A stretch of DNA of 64,000 nucleotides from Pelecanus crispus (Eukaryota; Chordata; Aves; Pelecaniformes; Pelecanidae), in contig NC_134660.1 of NCBI RefSeq assembly GCF_030463565.1, forward strand, positions 131,501-195,500, in the 5' to 3' direction. Shown here one piece after another: positions 28,001 to 43,000 of this stretch. The position numbers were made by a program, and so were the translations under genes. The notes below the pieces were generated by a model, which was given only the letters and a program-made list of their open reading frames with translations, was not told where the DNA came from and made no database searches. The stretch's first letter is position 1, and each line of letters begins with the position of its first letter.

Positions 28001-31000
28001 CTTGGGGCTTTTTATTTGACCAAGCCCAATTTTAGTCAAATATATTTTTAGTCACCACAGGGTTACAGCTGTCTCTGGGTTGTATGGCATGCACAATTTT
28101 AGAGTGTGATAGGTGCAGGTAGACAGTTGTGGAAGCTGTCTAACTTAGGAATGGAAGAATGGTTTGTCTTTTACCCAGAGCTTCTTACTGAAAACACAAA
28201 TTCCTCTTTTCCAGGTGGTTAAGCATGCAATCCAAGAGTCTTCCCCCCCCCCCCCCCCCCCCCCCCCCCCCGTCTCAATACCTTTGGGTTTCTTCTGTAT
28301 TCTTCCCTAAGAGATACTTTCAAGGCCTGTTTCTCAGTGTTGCCATTTTGATTTTTCGGTATCTATTTTATAGATGTATAACTGTAACCTTCAAATGAAA
28401 GTTTTGAGCGCTGCCAGTCAGAATAACTTTACAAATTTAAGTGTTTTGCTTTTGCCTAGTTTTATCTAGGTTTCAGTAAATGTGAGCAGATTGAATAGCA
28501 GTAGCGGGGTTCTTGGATTCTTCCGTAGTATACCTGTTCTCAAAAAAATTTATTGCAGAAGCAGCTATCTTTGTAGCCAGGTACTTAGGTGTCCACGTTA
28601 GCCCCTAATTTATATGCAAAAATATTATCCACAGATATTTAAAATGGCTGGAAGGCTAGCAATCAGGTTGCTGTTTGCAAAAAAAGAACAAAGCTGTTGC
28701 AAAGAACATCATCTTTCTAAAACAAAAATTGTCAAGCTATACTAGTACTTGTGTAACTTTTTTTGAGGGCTGTGTCTAAGTAACTTTCATCTGTATCTAA
28801 ATATGTCAAATAACTTCAAAAGAACTCAGTATTATTCTGTGGCTTGAAAAATGAAGAATGTTGCTGTGACTCTCAACAAGTTTTTGTTTTTCAACTCCTC
28901 TCCTGGAAAGCTATCTCGAACAAAAGTGCTATTCTTAAGTTTCCCTATAAACTGTTACCTTCTTTTTGCAGCAAGACAGACCGGCTTGCCAAAGGATCGG
29001 AATGTTACCAAAAGAGCCTTAGTTTAAATCCTTTCCTCTGGTCTCCTTTTGAATCGCTATGTGAAATAGGTAAGTCTGCAGAACTGTTCTACTACATGTG
29101 GCAAGGTTTATTTTACTCCTTGTCCAGAACCACTAAGGAAAATGCCAGCAGAATTCTTTGGGAGTGGTTTTGTGAGCAATAATACATTTAAAATACTTTG
29201 CTAGTGTTTAGAGCTTTTGTCTTCGTTTTCTTCCGTTTTGACTACTTAAAACATTTTCCGACCTGCAGTTAGTAGACCCTTAGAAATGATGCTTCTGAGA
29301 ATAGCTTTAAAAAGCAAGTCTGTCTTTTTTTTTTTTTTTTTTTTTTTTTCCCTTTTAATAGAACTGATTGTCCAGGGCTTTGCAGTGGAAGAACACTTCT
29401 GATGTAGTGTAAGGGGTTTTAAAGCAATGAAATAAGAACGTATCCCTTCTAAAATACTTTGTCCCCTGTCCTCCTTGTTTTGGACTGAATATTCAGCATA
29501 CAGACTCAGGAATAACTCCATTTAAATCTCCTTCCAATCCTACAGGTGAAAAACCAGACCCTGACCAAACATTTAAATTAACATCTTTACAGAACTTCAG
29601 CAGCTGTCTGCCTAACACTTGCACAACATTGGTATCTAATCACAACATATCCCATAGACAGCCTGAGACTGTCCTTATGGAAACGCCGCAAGACACAATT
29701 GTGAGTTTTGCTAAAACACTGTATTTAAAGCAGTCTTTCCAGCTTAACTGAAAAATGCTAATTAGAAACCGCACTGCGTGGGTACCTAACAGCTGCCTTC
29801 CATTTTTCAGGAGTTGAACAGAATCAACCTAGAATCCTCCAATTCAAAATACTCCTCCTTGAACACAGATTCTTCTATGTCTTACATTGACTCGGCTGTA
29901 ATTTCACCAGATGCAGTCCCTCTTGGGTCAGGAACTGCCATATTGTCTAAACAGGCTCAAAATAAACCAAAAACTGGGCGGAGTTTACTGGGGGGACCTG
30001 CGGCTCTGAGCCCACTAACTCCAAGGTAAGTCCTTGAGAGAGATAATTTCTGTCTACAGCTGTGCTGTTGATAATGTTTGTGGTTTGAAACAGCATACTC
30101 GAACATCCATGTTGACAGTGTATTATAAATAATGCTGCAGAAGCAAAAGCTGAACAACTTCAGTAACTGCTCTTGGTCCTAGTGTTCATCTCTTCTGTTT
30201 TTTTTTAAATAAGCAGTTGGTATTTCCGATTAGAAGAGAGGAACTCTTGATTCAGTATATTGCTTATTGCGATGTTCACACTGGAGAAATCTTTACAGGA
30301 ATATATTTCTGCTTTGAAATAAATTCTAAAGTGTTCATTGAAGAATAGCTCTCTTCTAAAGAGCATGTAAATACATGCTCTGTCCTATATGCCATCTTAT
30401 TTAAAACAGTATTACATTTTAAGCCTATAGTACTTGGATGGTCTGTGTCTGTTTGTTAGTTATTATGCAGGCAGGCAAAGACAGTTCTGTATTTTTCAGT
30501 TTCAGGAATAAGAATATTTTCCATTAAAGTGTCTTTTATAGATGAGGATAGTAAGATATTAGAGGGTTAACATAAATCAATGAAGTAGTTCTGAAATGAA
30601 GTTGATCATCTGGGTCTCTATTTTAACCACAGAATCAGGCCAGCTCTCATGGCCTAATACTCAGACTTTGACCCTTCCTCTTCATTTTGTTCTCAGCTTT
30701 GGAATTTTGCCGCTAGAAACCCCAAGCCCTGGAGATGGATCGTATTTACAAAACTACACAAACTCTTCTTCTGTAATTGACGTGCCATCCACAGGAGCAC
30801 CTTCAAAGAAGGTATCTTGCATTCTAGCATGTAATTGCTGTTCTGTGAATCTGACATTGCCATGTACTTTAAAGAAGAATCCATAATGCAGATAAAAAAC
30901 ACTGCATGTGAGCTGAATTGTGCTGACAGTGGGGAGAAGCCAATTTATCCACTGTTTACAAAAATTGGTTTGAAAAAAAGTTTGAGCATGGAACTGACTG

Positions 31001-34000
31001 AAGCCTCCTTTAGTTGTGGAAATTGTTTGGGTTAATTAAGTGAGAATTAAATTTCTGTATAATTTGCCTACAAAGTGTGTGTAAAAACAAAACAAAAAAA
31101 ACCCAAAGAAACAAAAAACCCCCCACACCACCCCCCCCCCCCCCCCCCTTCTTACTAACAATTACTTAACGCAGCAAAATAAAATGTTGTTCACCAGCTT
31201 ATGTATATTTATAGGCTAGTGAGGTTGGGAGTGCAGGGAGCAGTTTATTTTTAATTTGACTACAACTGGTCAGATATTTTCCTGACAAAACTTTTTAGAC
31301 TTTTCTGAAATGTTAGTTAAAATCAAATTAATTGTAGAATCATCTGTTACATTGAAACAACTCAATTGTTTTTTATTTTGAAAGTTGTCTTTTCAGCTAA
31401 GCAAATGAGGCAGCAAGGAAAAAAATACACCATATCTCAAGTGAAGATGTCTGTGGTGTAAATATTTTCAGCTTATCATGTCCCTTCCTTTGGCTAGCAA
31501 AACAGATTTTTTGTTTTCTGAACTTTTATAATGATAAGCAATAGTCTTTTATTTCTAATTAAAACAAGCCCTTTTTTCCCCACCCGAAATGCACAGGCAT
31601 GTGCAGACTGCCTAGCTAGTGTTGCTAGAGGCTACCTGAGGGAGGTGCTGATCTTCTGTCTACCTGCCATCAGAGAGGAATGTGCAAACACTGATGCTTC
31701 TGAACAACGAGGGATTCATAACTTTTCAGTGTGCAAGGAGTCTGAAAACATTCCAAAGTTGGAGTTTTCACTTTAAGTTGGGGCTTTTTTTTAAATTACT
31801 GTATTTTCAGGGACGACTTAAAATACTTCTAGAAGCCTCAAGTGAGCTGAAGCTACTGCTTTCTTGCAAGCAGTTCTGGAATTCTAGTTTACAGACCAGA
31901 GTAATCAAAGTACTGCTGGTGGTCTGCAGAGGGCTGACTGATAGAAGGGTGCCGTTTCACTCGGCTGCGTCTTGTGTAGAGGAAACTAAAAATTGTCTTT
32001 CTTACTCTGTAAGAAACTGCCATAGTTGCTATAGTGATAAATGAGAGGTGGAACGTTGGTGACAGTTGAGGAACATTTGTTCCTTTCTAAAACCAAAAGA
32101 ACCTGAGGACTTTTCCCTATATTTTTAGTAAATCTGGAAGTTGCATGAGGGATGCTAGTGTTTTATAGGTGGCCAACTCTGTTAAAGTAAAGCTCAGTGC
32201 AAGTATTAGTGTTGAATTCCTCAAAAAGTAGAACTTGAATTTCCACATTTGATGCTCTGGACAAATCGGAAGTGCAGCTCTTCAGTGTAGTACTCATCTG
32301 CATTTAATCTCATGTGTGTACTACATGATAGATGAAAAGCTTTGAGGAATCAAGTCATAGCTGCTGCTTTGTTGCTTTGCTGTGTATGGCACAACAGCAC
32401 CTAGGTGTAAGTTTCACTAATCCGTGCATATGCCTTCTGCCCGGATGCATCTGTGCTACTACCTCAACACAAATAATAATACATTTCAATAAACAGCTTA
32501 GAATTCTGATGCATGCTTTGTCCAATGCAAATAATTACTTGGCTATTCTCACTTCTGCTCTTCAAATTACCGAGTTAGAAAAGGTTTAGTGTAGCTGCGG
32601 CTAGAATGTGCATGACTTAACGGAGGCAGTTTCCTAGGAAACACTTACGTAAATGAATGAAACATTAGGATGAATCCAAAGACTTCCTATCTGAGTGGGC
32701 AAGCATGCTTGCTGGCTGCCTAAACTGTCCTCTGATAACAAAGAAACTGAGAAGGGAAGGACAAAACATTAGAAGTCGGATAATGCATAAACTGGTGTTG
32801 CTTGTGCTGTCATGGATCCCGCTTGCTGATTTCTGGTGTCTTGAAGAACATTTCTTCCAAACAGCCATCGCAGAGTTGAATGTTAATGTCCCTGGAACAG
32901 ACAGAAAGATAGGGTTTAAGCTTTCTTTAAAAGGCAGGGAGGGGAGGACCTGTTCTGAATTCTTTGTAGGAAGTCTACACATCGGACACTGCATGTCTAT
33001 CTGAACTTGTTCCTTAGGTCTCAGACTCACAGTTGAATTACCACAGCTCTTAAGTTCCCACACCTCAGCTGTTCCAGGGTAGGCATCAAAGTGCACATTT
33101 TAGGTCTCTGAAGATGTGTGAAAATATAAAAGGTTTTGGTGCTAAGTCTTATTACATGCTGGTAACCTGTGGCAAATAAAAGGTACAAAAATGTGCATGT
33201 GCGCACAAAGCTTTGCTCAACTGACATGCGGTAACTTGCTGCTCCATCTTAACTTGACTGTAGGTATCTGTCTATTAACTTTCTGTGCTGCATAATGCAG
33301 GTCCCTTTTTGATGAAATGGTTTATTTCTGTATCTGCTCCAAAGGTTCATGCAGTAATGATTTAATCTGTGAAATACTGATTTATGCTATGAACAGGTAT
33401 GCTAAACAGGGCAGCGGCAGCCTCAGATGTTGTACAGTTGAGCACCTCAATGAGGTCTTAATGCTGAATGGCTTCTGGATGCGATTGTAATATGATAAAT
33501 GAAAAATCTTTCTTTCCATGGTTGGTTTTTTGTACAACTTTATGTGGAGAAGGAACTTTAAATATGATACCTTATAATTCTCTTTTATTCTTGTACAAAC
33601 ATCTTGACACATAGTTTCTTGCCACTAGATGGAGATTTTATAACTTTCAAATAATGTGCATGGAGTTGGTAAACCCGGTGTTACTGGCATTTTAACAGTA
33701 GAAACGGAAATGCCTTTGATGGGAGCTACTTGGAGGAGGACCCTCACCCTTTATTGAAAGAATCTATGTTTATCCTATATTTATCGTCTTTTGTGCAGTG
33801 TTTGATAGGCGGAATGGATTTGGTTTGATATAGCAAAGATTGAGACTTCTTAGTGACATAATAACAAACCTGTAGAAACTTTGTGTTATGCAGACTGTCA
33901 GCAGGATAAGCCAAGCTGGAACAAAATCTGTCTTCTCGCAGAGCGGAAATAGCCGGGAAGTCACTCCAATTCTTGTTGCACAAACACAGAGCTCTGGCCC

Positions 34001-37000
34001 ACAGACAAGGTAGGGGAAGAAAAACCAAAAAAGTCATCTTGGGTATTACCTTTTGCATCTCCTTTCTTGAAGGAATTTGGCACTTTCCTTGCCCAGCCTG
34101 TGTGGGTGATCCTGCAGAATTCCTCTTTGGACGAGGAAGAGGTGTATTTTTTTTTTTTTAGGTAAAAAATAACTTCAATGGATAAATAGGAAGCTCGTGT
34201 GTGGTGGTTGGTCTGTTTGTTTTAAATCTCCTTTGCAGTTAGACCATTTCATCAATAAATGGAAAAAGTAGCTGGAAGGAAATTCTGCTCACGTTCTTAA
34301 CATGCAACAGGTAGACTTATTTTTTTTCATCCCGTGCAATGGGAATATCTGTGCTATAGTACTTGAGCATTTTTATTTAAAACAAAGTTAAAAGCTGTTT
34401 TTATTAAGAATGGAGTGAAGAATTTTATTCTTTTAATGTGCTGTTTGTTTTCAGTACAACACCTCAGGTATTGAGCCCAACAATTGCTGCTCCACCAAAC
34501 GCATTGCCTAGAAGAAGCTCTCGCCTATTTACTAGTGATAGCTCTACAACAAAGGTAACAAATGTCATGCGTTTTGCAAACTTGTGGGTTTCTTACCCAT
34601 GCCACTGTACTGACTGATAACTTCCCCATATGCATAGCAATTCTAGCAGCTTAAGAACAGGTTCTATAATAAGCAGAACGTATGAAATATCTGGCTGTAC
34701 AAAACATGTCATGATGCCGTAATGTGTTATTTTCTTAGGTTCTCAAGTGCTCAACTAAAATAGTAGGAAGAAGGGTGTTATGAACAAAAACAAAGATACA
34801 CGCTAGGTTGACAAATGCAGTGGTGCTGCTAGCTGTCAACCCCTTTGAAAGGAGGTTGTGTTGTGCAGACATATTTATCGAAGAATTAATTTTGAGTGGA
34901 TCCTTTTTTTTTTCAAAACAAAAGTTATTTTCATCTGTCTTCTGCTCTTCAAACGATGGAGCAGAACACCAGAGCGCAAATACTCATGGACTGTAGTTGG
35001 GTGATGTGAATGTTTGCTGTTTAAAAATGAACTACTAAACATTTGATGAAGTTATTAGGTGCCTGTATACTTAAGTTTAAAAGTCAAAAGGCCGGGCATG
35101 GTTGTTAAAGCTGCAAAGAGACATAAATATAATTTTACACAATTAACTTTCAAGTTTAGTTTTCTGAATTTAAAAGACTTTTTTATATGTAACTCTTACT
35201 CTTCTTACTTGCAGGAAAATAGCAAAAAATTAAAAATGAAGTTTCCACCTAAGATTCCCAACAGAAAAACAAAAAGTAAAACAAATAAGGGAGGAATAAC
35301 TCAACCAAACTTAAATGACAGTTTGGAAATTACCAAACTGGACTCTTCCATCATTTCAGAAGGGAAAATGTCAACTGTTGCACCACAGATCCAGGCTTTT
35401 ACGCTACAGAAGGCAGCAGCAGGTCTGTTTGAATACTATTGGACTCCAGTAGAGTAAAACTTAGTAAATCTATGCTTTAAGGTTGAATGAAAAAAAAAAA
35501 GTTCCAGTGTTTTCTGCTTTCTTGTTTTAGTTGGCCTGCAGCTATCGCCTTTGAATAATTTTAAAACCTGATTGAATTCAGTATCTTCTAGTTAACTTAC
35601 AGGGAACGTGTGAAGAAGTATTAAAAGTGGCTAGTTGTAGGCAGATATATCTTGCAAGCTCTGACCCTTATTAATGATTAAAATATTTTCAGGCAAGATC
35701 ATTGGAAACTGATTCAAAGGAGCTGCGAGTAACCCAGTCGTCTTCCCTCAAAATTGGGTTTATGTAGCCTGTTCTCCCTTCATATTTCCCATTTGTGTAA
35801 AAACAAGCCTTTATTCAGGCTGTCAGAAAATCCTAGACAAACTGCTGAATTCCTCTCTTTTGGCTCGATAATGTTTCCAGGCAGCAAGATGATGTATCCA
35901 TGGATACCAGACATGTGGAAACTGTGTTCAGACCGAACAAAACGTTTGAATAGCTGCTGTAAATGCAAAACTCCAGTTGCCCTGAACTTCAGAGTTTCTC
36001 TGTTCCTCAGTGTTCTGTTGCTGGCTTAAGAAGTTGTTGCTATCTGACTTCCATTACAAAGGTTGATGTTTAGAATATTATGCCTAGGTTAAGAGTGCGT
36101 AAGCCTGTGTTTGGGAACTCCCAAAAGATTTTCATAAGCAAATTCGGGAGCAGTGCCTACCACAATGAAGAGCTTATGGGATTAGCAGGTTCAAGTAAAT
36201 AAGTCTCTGCTGTCTTCCCCCCCCCCCCCCCCTTTTATTTATTGCATTTTTCTCCTAGAAGGTTTGATGAGCCTTCTTCGTGACATGGGGAAAGGTTATT
36301 TAGCCTTGTGTTCATACAACTGCAAAGAAGCGATAAATATTTTAAGCCATTTACCATCCCACCACTACAACACTGGCTGGGTGCTGTGCCAAATTGGTAG
36401 AGCTTACTTCGAACTTGCAGAATATATGCAGGTAGGAACTGTGTGGGTTGGTTCTTGCTCCTTTCACTTTTGTTTTGCATAGCTTTGCACAAAACCTGCA
36501 TACTTCCTGCAAAAGCTGTGGGAAGTTTACAGTTGAGATAATTGTATAAACATACAAGTTATACCTGGAATGGATGTAGATCTTGAATCTGCTGAGCTTT
36601 CCTGAAAAGACTGAGTTATGCTTTAGGGTTGTGTGTGGGTGTGTGGGTTGGTTTGGTTTTTTTTAAGTTACTTCCTCTTGCATCCAACCATTGGGGTATC
36701 CTCCCTGCCGCTCCCCATCTTCACCCACAGCTGTGCTGATGTAATTGTTTGTACTGCAATGTTGTAAATTTAGATCACTGAAACAGTTTGAGTTCTAAAA
36801 CCAGAAACTTCTCTTGCCCTTTTTAGTTAATGCAGATCAATCACATCAATGACCTAGTTTCCTTTGCAGCCTCAGAAATGATGGCATTGGCACAGTTGAG
36901 GTGATGTCAAACTGCTTCAGAAACAGAAGGGAGCAGTTAAGGGTAATCCAGCAGTTTTAAACCTTGTCGCTGTTGTTCTGATAGCTGATGTGCCCATTTC

Positions 37001-40000
37001 CTCAGAAGTTTTTAAAACACTTTTTGACAGATTGTGTGGAGGAGACAAATGCAGTAGTTTTTCAGAAGGGGTTTTTAAACTGTACACACACAGTCTGATA
37101 GAGATGGGGCACACCGTGCTGTTTAATAGTTTATTTTGAAAACTGAGGCTACAGACCCTAATGGTTTCCTAATGCTAGGCTTCTTCCCTTGTTGCCGCTT
37201 TGAGTGTTTGGAACTTAAGTTTATGAAATAGATGTCTACATCAGAAAGACTTCATTAGTCAACTGTTGATAAGAAGCATAGCTGTCTCGAAAGAAAGTGA
37301 AGCATGTGTGTTGTCACATGCTTATGCATGCCTCCCATCCCTGCATCAGCCGTGTTTACTGCAGTGATTGTCATGTTGCCTTTTGCCTTGTAATTATTAT
37401 ACACAATGTCTGGAGGGGTGTAGCACTCGGTATGAATGCAGTACCTGTCATCTGTTAGAATGGCTAGCAATCATAACTGGCTCATAAAAGCATGCTACAC
37501 TTTTTCTGATTTTGTGGGTAACTTTTTTTGCCTTGCTTGTGCACTGTGATAGAAACAGTAATGTAATCTGAGTCAGCTGTAGGGAGGGCTGGCTGCATTT
37601 TTGCTGGCATAACTGTATTGGGGTACAGTCACTTCCTTGACTTGAAGGGGAAGTGCAGGACTTGTAGCTCTGCGTAATACACTTCCAAAACAAAGAGGAT
37701 GCTCAGTCTGGACATATGAGGCTTCTAACATTGACCTGTGTTCTCTGCTTTGGTGGGTGGAATTATGTTTTAAGTTTGATTCCTGTTCTTAGGCTGAGAG
37801 AATATTTTCAGAAGTAAGGAGGATTGAAAACTACAGAGTAGAAGGCATGGAGATCTATTCAACAACGCTGTGGCATCTGCAGAAAGATGTTGCTCTTTCA
37901 GTTCTTTCAAAGGATCTGACGGACATGGATAAAAACTCACCGGAGGTATAAAATGCTGTGGTCTTGAATGAGAAGAGAGTAACTGTATGTGGCAAAATCA
38001 ATGATTCAGAACAAAGCTCTGAGCTCTGATCTAGTTCAGCTGTATTCTCCTGTGAGAACTGCATGGCAAAACTGGAGAGGGACGTGGCAGGATTGTCTGT
38101 TGAACTGATGATGCCTGAAATGGCGGCTTAGAATTAGAATATCAGCTTACATGGAACAGGTTGAAACCTTTTATGTGTTAATGGTTATTTAAATTTGCAT
38201 TGGCACCATTTGTCCAGGAAGATCATGGGTTGATCAGTCACTCCTACTGCTGCCAGTATGCAAAGATAAGGAATATCTTTTTTCCTGTACCACCTTTTAA
38301 TTGCTGGCACTTAAACCATATTTGCTCTAGAATTTATTTTCAGACATAATGTTGCGCATTTTTATGCCAAAGTCCATTAAAGTGCAGAATGTATGGTAAT
38401 ATAAAGTCATGATACACAAAAAGCGAGGCATCTTCTAATGGGTGCCACAGTAAAAGTAATAGATGTATGCATTTATAAACGTGTTCTTAACAGAGTTGAG
38501 AAAACTGTAGATTATATTGGGTTTTTTTTTTTTTTTTTTTTTTGTTGGAGGAGAGAATTCTGTTCATGTTGTCTTGTTAGCTTGTCTAATAGTGGAAAAA
38601 TCAAAACCAATGAAGCAGTTGGTAGTTGTAGTAAGATAGTTTGGAGAGAAGAAAATGCAGATTCTAATACAGGGAGTGGAGAACAGTTACATGATTTGGC
38701 AGCGATGCTGAAAAGTGGGAAAGCAAGGGACCCTGGGCTGTGATGCTTTACAATCTTTGATGCTGGTTGCTGAGCAGGAGGGAAAGAGGAGTTTGCTGCT
38801 AAAATTGTTGCTCTGCAGATTTCCAGATTTGTCACTTGGAGGGAGCAGAAGAGTGAAAGTGAATGTACCATCTTGCCCTTCATTATTCTTAAATATCTAA
38901 GATGTTTTATTTCTAGCCTTTTCAACAGCTTCAAAAGCTTTAGTCATTAGTCATCAAAGTATGTAATTGGCACAAACTTGTTGGGTGTCCTTACAGTCTT
39001 AATTTCTGTATTTCAGCTTGTCTGGCTATAAGGTGTATTTAGGCCTATCTGCCTCTCAGGAATGAGACTTAGCTAACTGTTTTGTTATTATTGTTGGGGT
39101 TTTTTTAATCTAGGAGGAAGTTATATATAATTACGTAAATCAGTACGGAAAAATCTGTTCATCTCAAACTTAGTCGCCCTGAATTGTAAAAAGTGTGCTA
39201 ATTTTGCAATGCTGTTTTTACTAGGCATGGTGTGCTGCAGGAAACTGTTTCAGCTTGCAACGAGAGCATGACATTGCAATCAAATTCTTCCAGAGAGCCA
39301 TTCAAGTTGATCCAAACTATGCTTATGCCTACACCCTGTTGGGGCATGAATTTGTGTTAACAGAAGAACTAGACAAAGCATTGGCTTGTTTTAGAAATGC
39401 AATCAGAGTCAATCCTAGACATTATAATGCATGGTAAGTTTTGCTTCATCCCCCTGCTATTGCATGTGATGCAGAACTCCTTTTGGAGAAATATCTTCCG
39501 GATGCTGCCACTTCTATTGTTTCCTCTACCGTTGTTCTCTCTAAGAAGAGAGCAAAGCTATTTCTGCAGAAGACGTGGGCCTCATCTGCTTATTAAACAG
39601 TTACTTCCACAAGGAGGGCAAAAAATTGGAGCTTTTTTGGTTTCCACAGATCTTCTCAGCCATATTACCCCAGCTATCTTGTTCTTCTGTGCAGCGTTCC
39701 TTGTGCATCTAGTTGATTGTTCTTCACCTGCAGTTGGAGAGATGAGAGATCTGCCCCTTTATACCTTAGGGTACAGTTAGTTTCTTACAGCTTTTTCTGT
39801 GGTAAAAATATACAAAGCAGTAAAAGTTAGATCTTCTAGTGTAAGTCACTTAGTCTTGAGAAACTTTTGTATGCTTTTTACTTTGTAGCTGTTCAACCAG
39901 TCTTCCTGTGTATCAGATATCAATTCTTCACACTACCCAATTGAGGAAAAAAAACCAAGATAATTTTAGGCATGGCTTTTTCCCTACAAGAAGTCATTTC

Positions 40001-43000
40001 CCACCCTGGATAGGGTTGGCAAGTCTATAGACCATTTCTGCCAGGTAATATTCACTGGCAAAGACTAGTTTGATTAGAATACAGTCTTACTTAACAGAAT
40101 TGTTTTTCTGCTTGCAGGTATGGGTTGGGAATGATTTATTACAAACAAGAAAAATTCAGTCTAGCAGAAATGCATTTCCAGAAAGCACTTGATATCAATC
40201 CTCAGAGCTCAGTCTTACTGTGTCACATTGGAGTAGTAAGTAGATTGCACGTAACTCCGTCCTTGTGTTTTAATCTGCTTCTGTACTTTGTTTGCAGTAG
40301 AAAAGTAATTCTGAACATTTTTAGCAAAAAAGCCCGACAAGTTCAGAGTACCTATTGGAGGATCTTAAGTGCCATATGAATGAATAACCACAGGATTAAT
40401 GTGTCGGCAAAAGAAACCCTCCTGTCTCTCCAAACTACTTTTAGCCAGTAATGAAATTGTACTGTCAGGTTATGTTTGTGAGTCAGGCAAAGTAGTAGTG
40501 ATATAAAAATCAAGACTGTGTGCGGATATTAATGTGAACAGAGTATTTGTAGGGCTTTTTTTATACTTAATATGTAAAAAATTAAGTGGGTTTTAACTGC
40601 TATTGCATGCACTTGGACCAGCACTTCCAGTTCTGTAGAATGCTAAGGCACCCGTCTCACCTTTGAGTGCAATATTCTTGTCCTGGCTGTCTGTCTGCAT
40701 TGCCGTTGTTCCAGTCACTTGTAGATGTGACAACTTCTTAGGCCACTTCATGCCAAGTGAAGTTTAAGTAGCAGGCAGCTACTTCAGCCACCGTCCGTTC
40801 AATTAAATTTACAGGGCTATTTGCAAAGTTGGTCATTTACCCATCTGCTGCTGCAGTCCTTAGAAAGCAGTAGCCTCGCTCTAGTGAATGCTTGCTTACG
40901 ATGTTGGGAAGCTGTTCTCAGAGGCTCGTGATGGTGACTTAAGGCTGTGTAAGTGTGATGGATGGTTACCTGCTAGCATTCATTTGCCTTCTGTGTGGCA
41001 GCAAAGCTGTGTCAAATTCTACAGGGATAGTGGCTGTTTCTCATTTATATACCGAGAAAGGCATTGAGTTCACTCCTAGCCAAAGGTTAAATGATTTCTG
41101 TAAGCCACTGGGTGGGCAGAACGTTTTGAGGCGGAGACGAGGTGAGGTGAAGTTTTCTTCCTGTAAGAAAGCTTGTTAAGACTTGGTCTAGAATTGGACA
41201 ATTTTTTTTTCTTAAAGTAACATATTGTAAGTAAATGTAGTCAAATGGATTTGTGCTTGTCTGGTAGATGAGCTGTTATTTTTCCTTTTAAAATTGTTCT
41301 CTCTTTCTGTAATAGGTTCAGCATGCACTGAAAAAATCTGAAAAGGCTTTGGATACTTTAAACAAAGCTATTAACATTGACCCCAAGAACCCACTATGCA
41401 AATTCCATAGAGCTTCTGTATTATTTGCAAATGAAAAATACAAGGTAAGATTTGGTACATGTAGACAACTTTAAGTTGTCCTTAAATTGCTGTAGCTAGG
41501 AACGGGGATGCACTGGGAGCTAAATGTTTACAGATTAACACTGGGTAACATCAGGGCTTGCAGGCAGAGCCTGGGACATAGGCCTGTCTTGTAGAGGCTA
41601 CCATGAAGCATTTTGCTTTGACAAGTGCCACCTTTGCCAAGGGAACTGTGTTAAATTTTTTCTTTGTTATAAAATCTGGGACCAACAGGTGATGCTTTTT
41701 TAATTATTATTATTTTAGTCTGACCCTGGAAAAAGAAAGGAAAGAAGGGCGCATTATTGCGGCTGTCACCAACATGTGGCTGCATTATCATGAGTTTATA
41801 CTAAATTACTGAAAAAAGGCTCAGCAAACTGCCCCATAACCAATTACAGCAACAAGAACCATCTATTTCAAAGGCTGTGTTATTGAGTGAAAAATAAGCA
41901 GCTAAGCAATTTTGGTCTGATCCCCTGCTGACCTGTACCCTGTTTAGAATGAGTGAAGGTCTTCCCACATGTCTATCTTACCAGTGACTGTTGTCCTCTG
42001 ACCTGTTTGTTTTGGCCACAGAAGATGAGCCACAGTCTGGTTTTTGAAACCTTACTTCAGAAATGTGTGTGCATATGTAAAGGGAAAACTTGGCTTAGAA
42101 CTTTTTTGAAAATGCATAACTGAATGAATTAAATATAAAATGTATTAAGATTAAGGACTTAATGAAGTGCCCATTCACAGATTGTTTTTAAAATTTAAAA
42201 GCAGATGATAGATACAAGAGGGAAAAAAAAAAAAATCTAGTAGTCCACTGTCTTATTGCCCCTGTGCTAGTGAGGGAACTTGTTGACCATGGTGAAGTGA
42301 TGTTTTAGGAAATAAAACATTTAGACTCTTCTCTTTTTCAGGCTGAGACTTGTAAGAGTAAAGTTACGCTGCTCACATAAACTACATAAAACTTAATGAA
42401 ATGTTTTGGTTTTTAGCACCGGTGATAAATTTGGCTAGTGTTAAGTAAATAAATGTTTACGCTTCCATTTATGTAGTAATCCCTAACTTGAAATTGTCTT
42501 CACATGAGTAAGTTTCAGAGGGTTGAATGCCACTTTTTAATAACTAAAAACAATGTTTATTTCTAGCTGCAGACTAAATATTTTTAGGTAGAATTTCTTT
42601 ATAATGCCAGATTACTGTCACAGCAGAATAAATTGCTCCAGTGTCAACAATTATTTTTAAAGTAGAAGTGTCACTAAATAGTTTGGACTTCAAATGCCTA
42701 ATATAAACACAGGTGTTGTTGTTCATAGAAGTCCACAGATACGTAACCCAAACCTTTCAAAAGCATAGGCTTGAGAGCAGTACATCCAGCACAAAATACA
42801 TCAGTATTCTTTCTTTTTCAGAAGCTCAGTATACTAAAGGAAGTTCCCACTGTAAATACACTGTCAGCTTCTTGTCTTCTACCCTATTATGCCTTGTTGG
42901 GGGCAACAGGGGCGTTTTATATGAGAGTTCTTAGATATGTTGTAGGAGACCAAAGTCCAATAAACTTGCTCTATTTCTGTAATAGTGGGGCTATAATATG

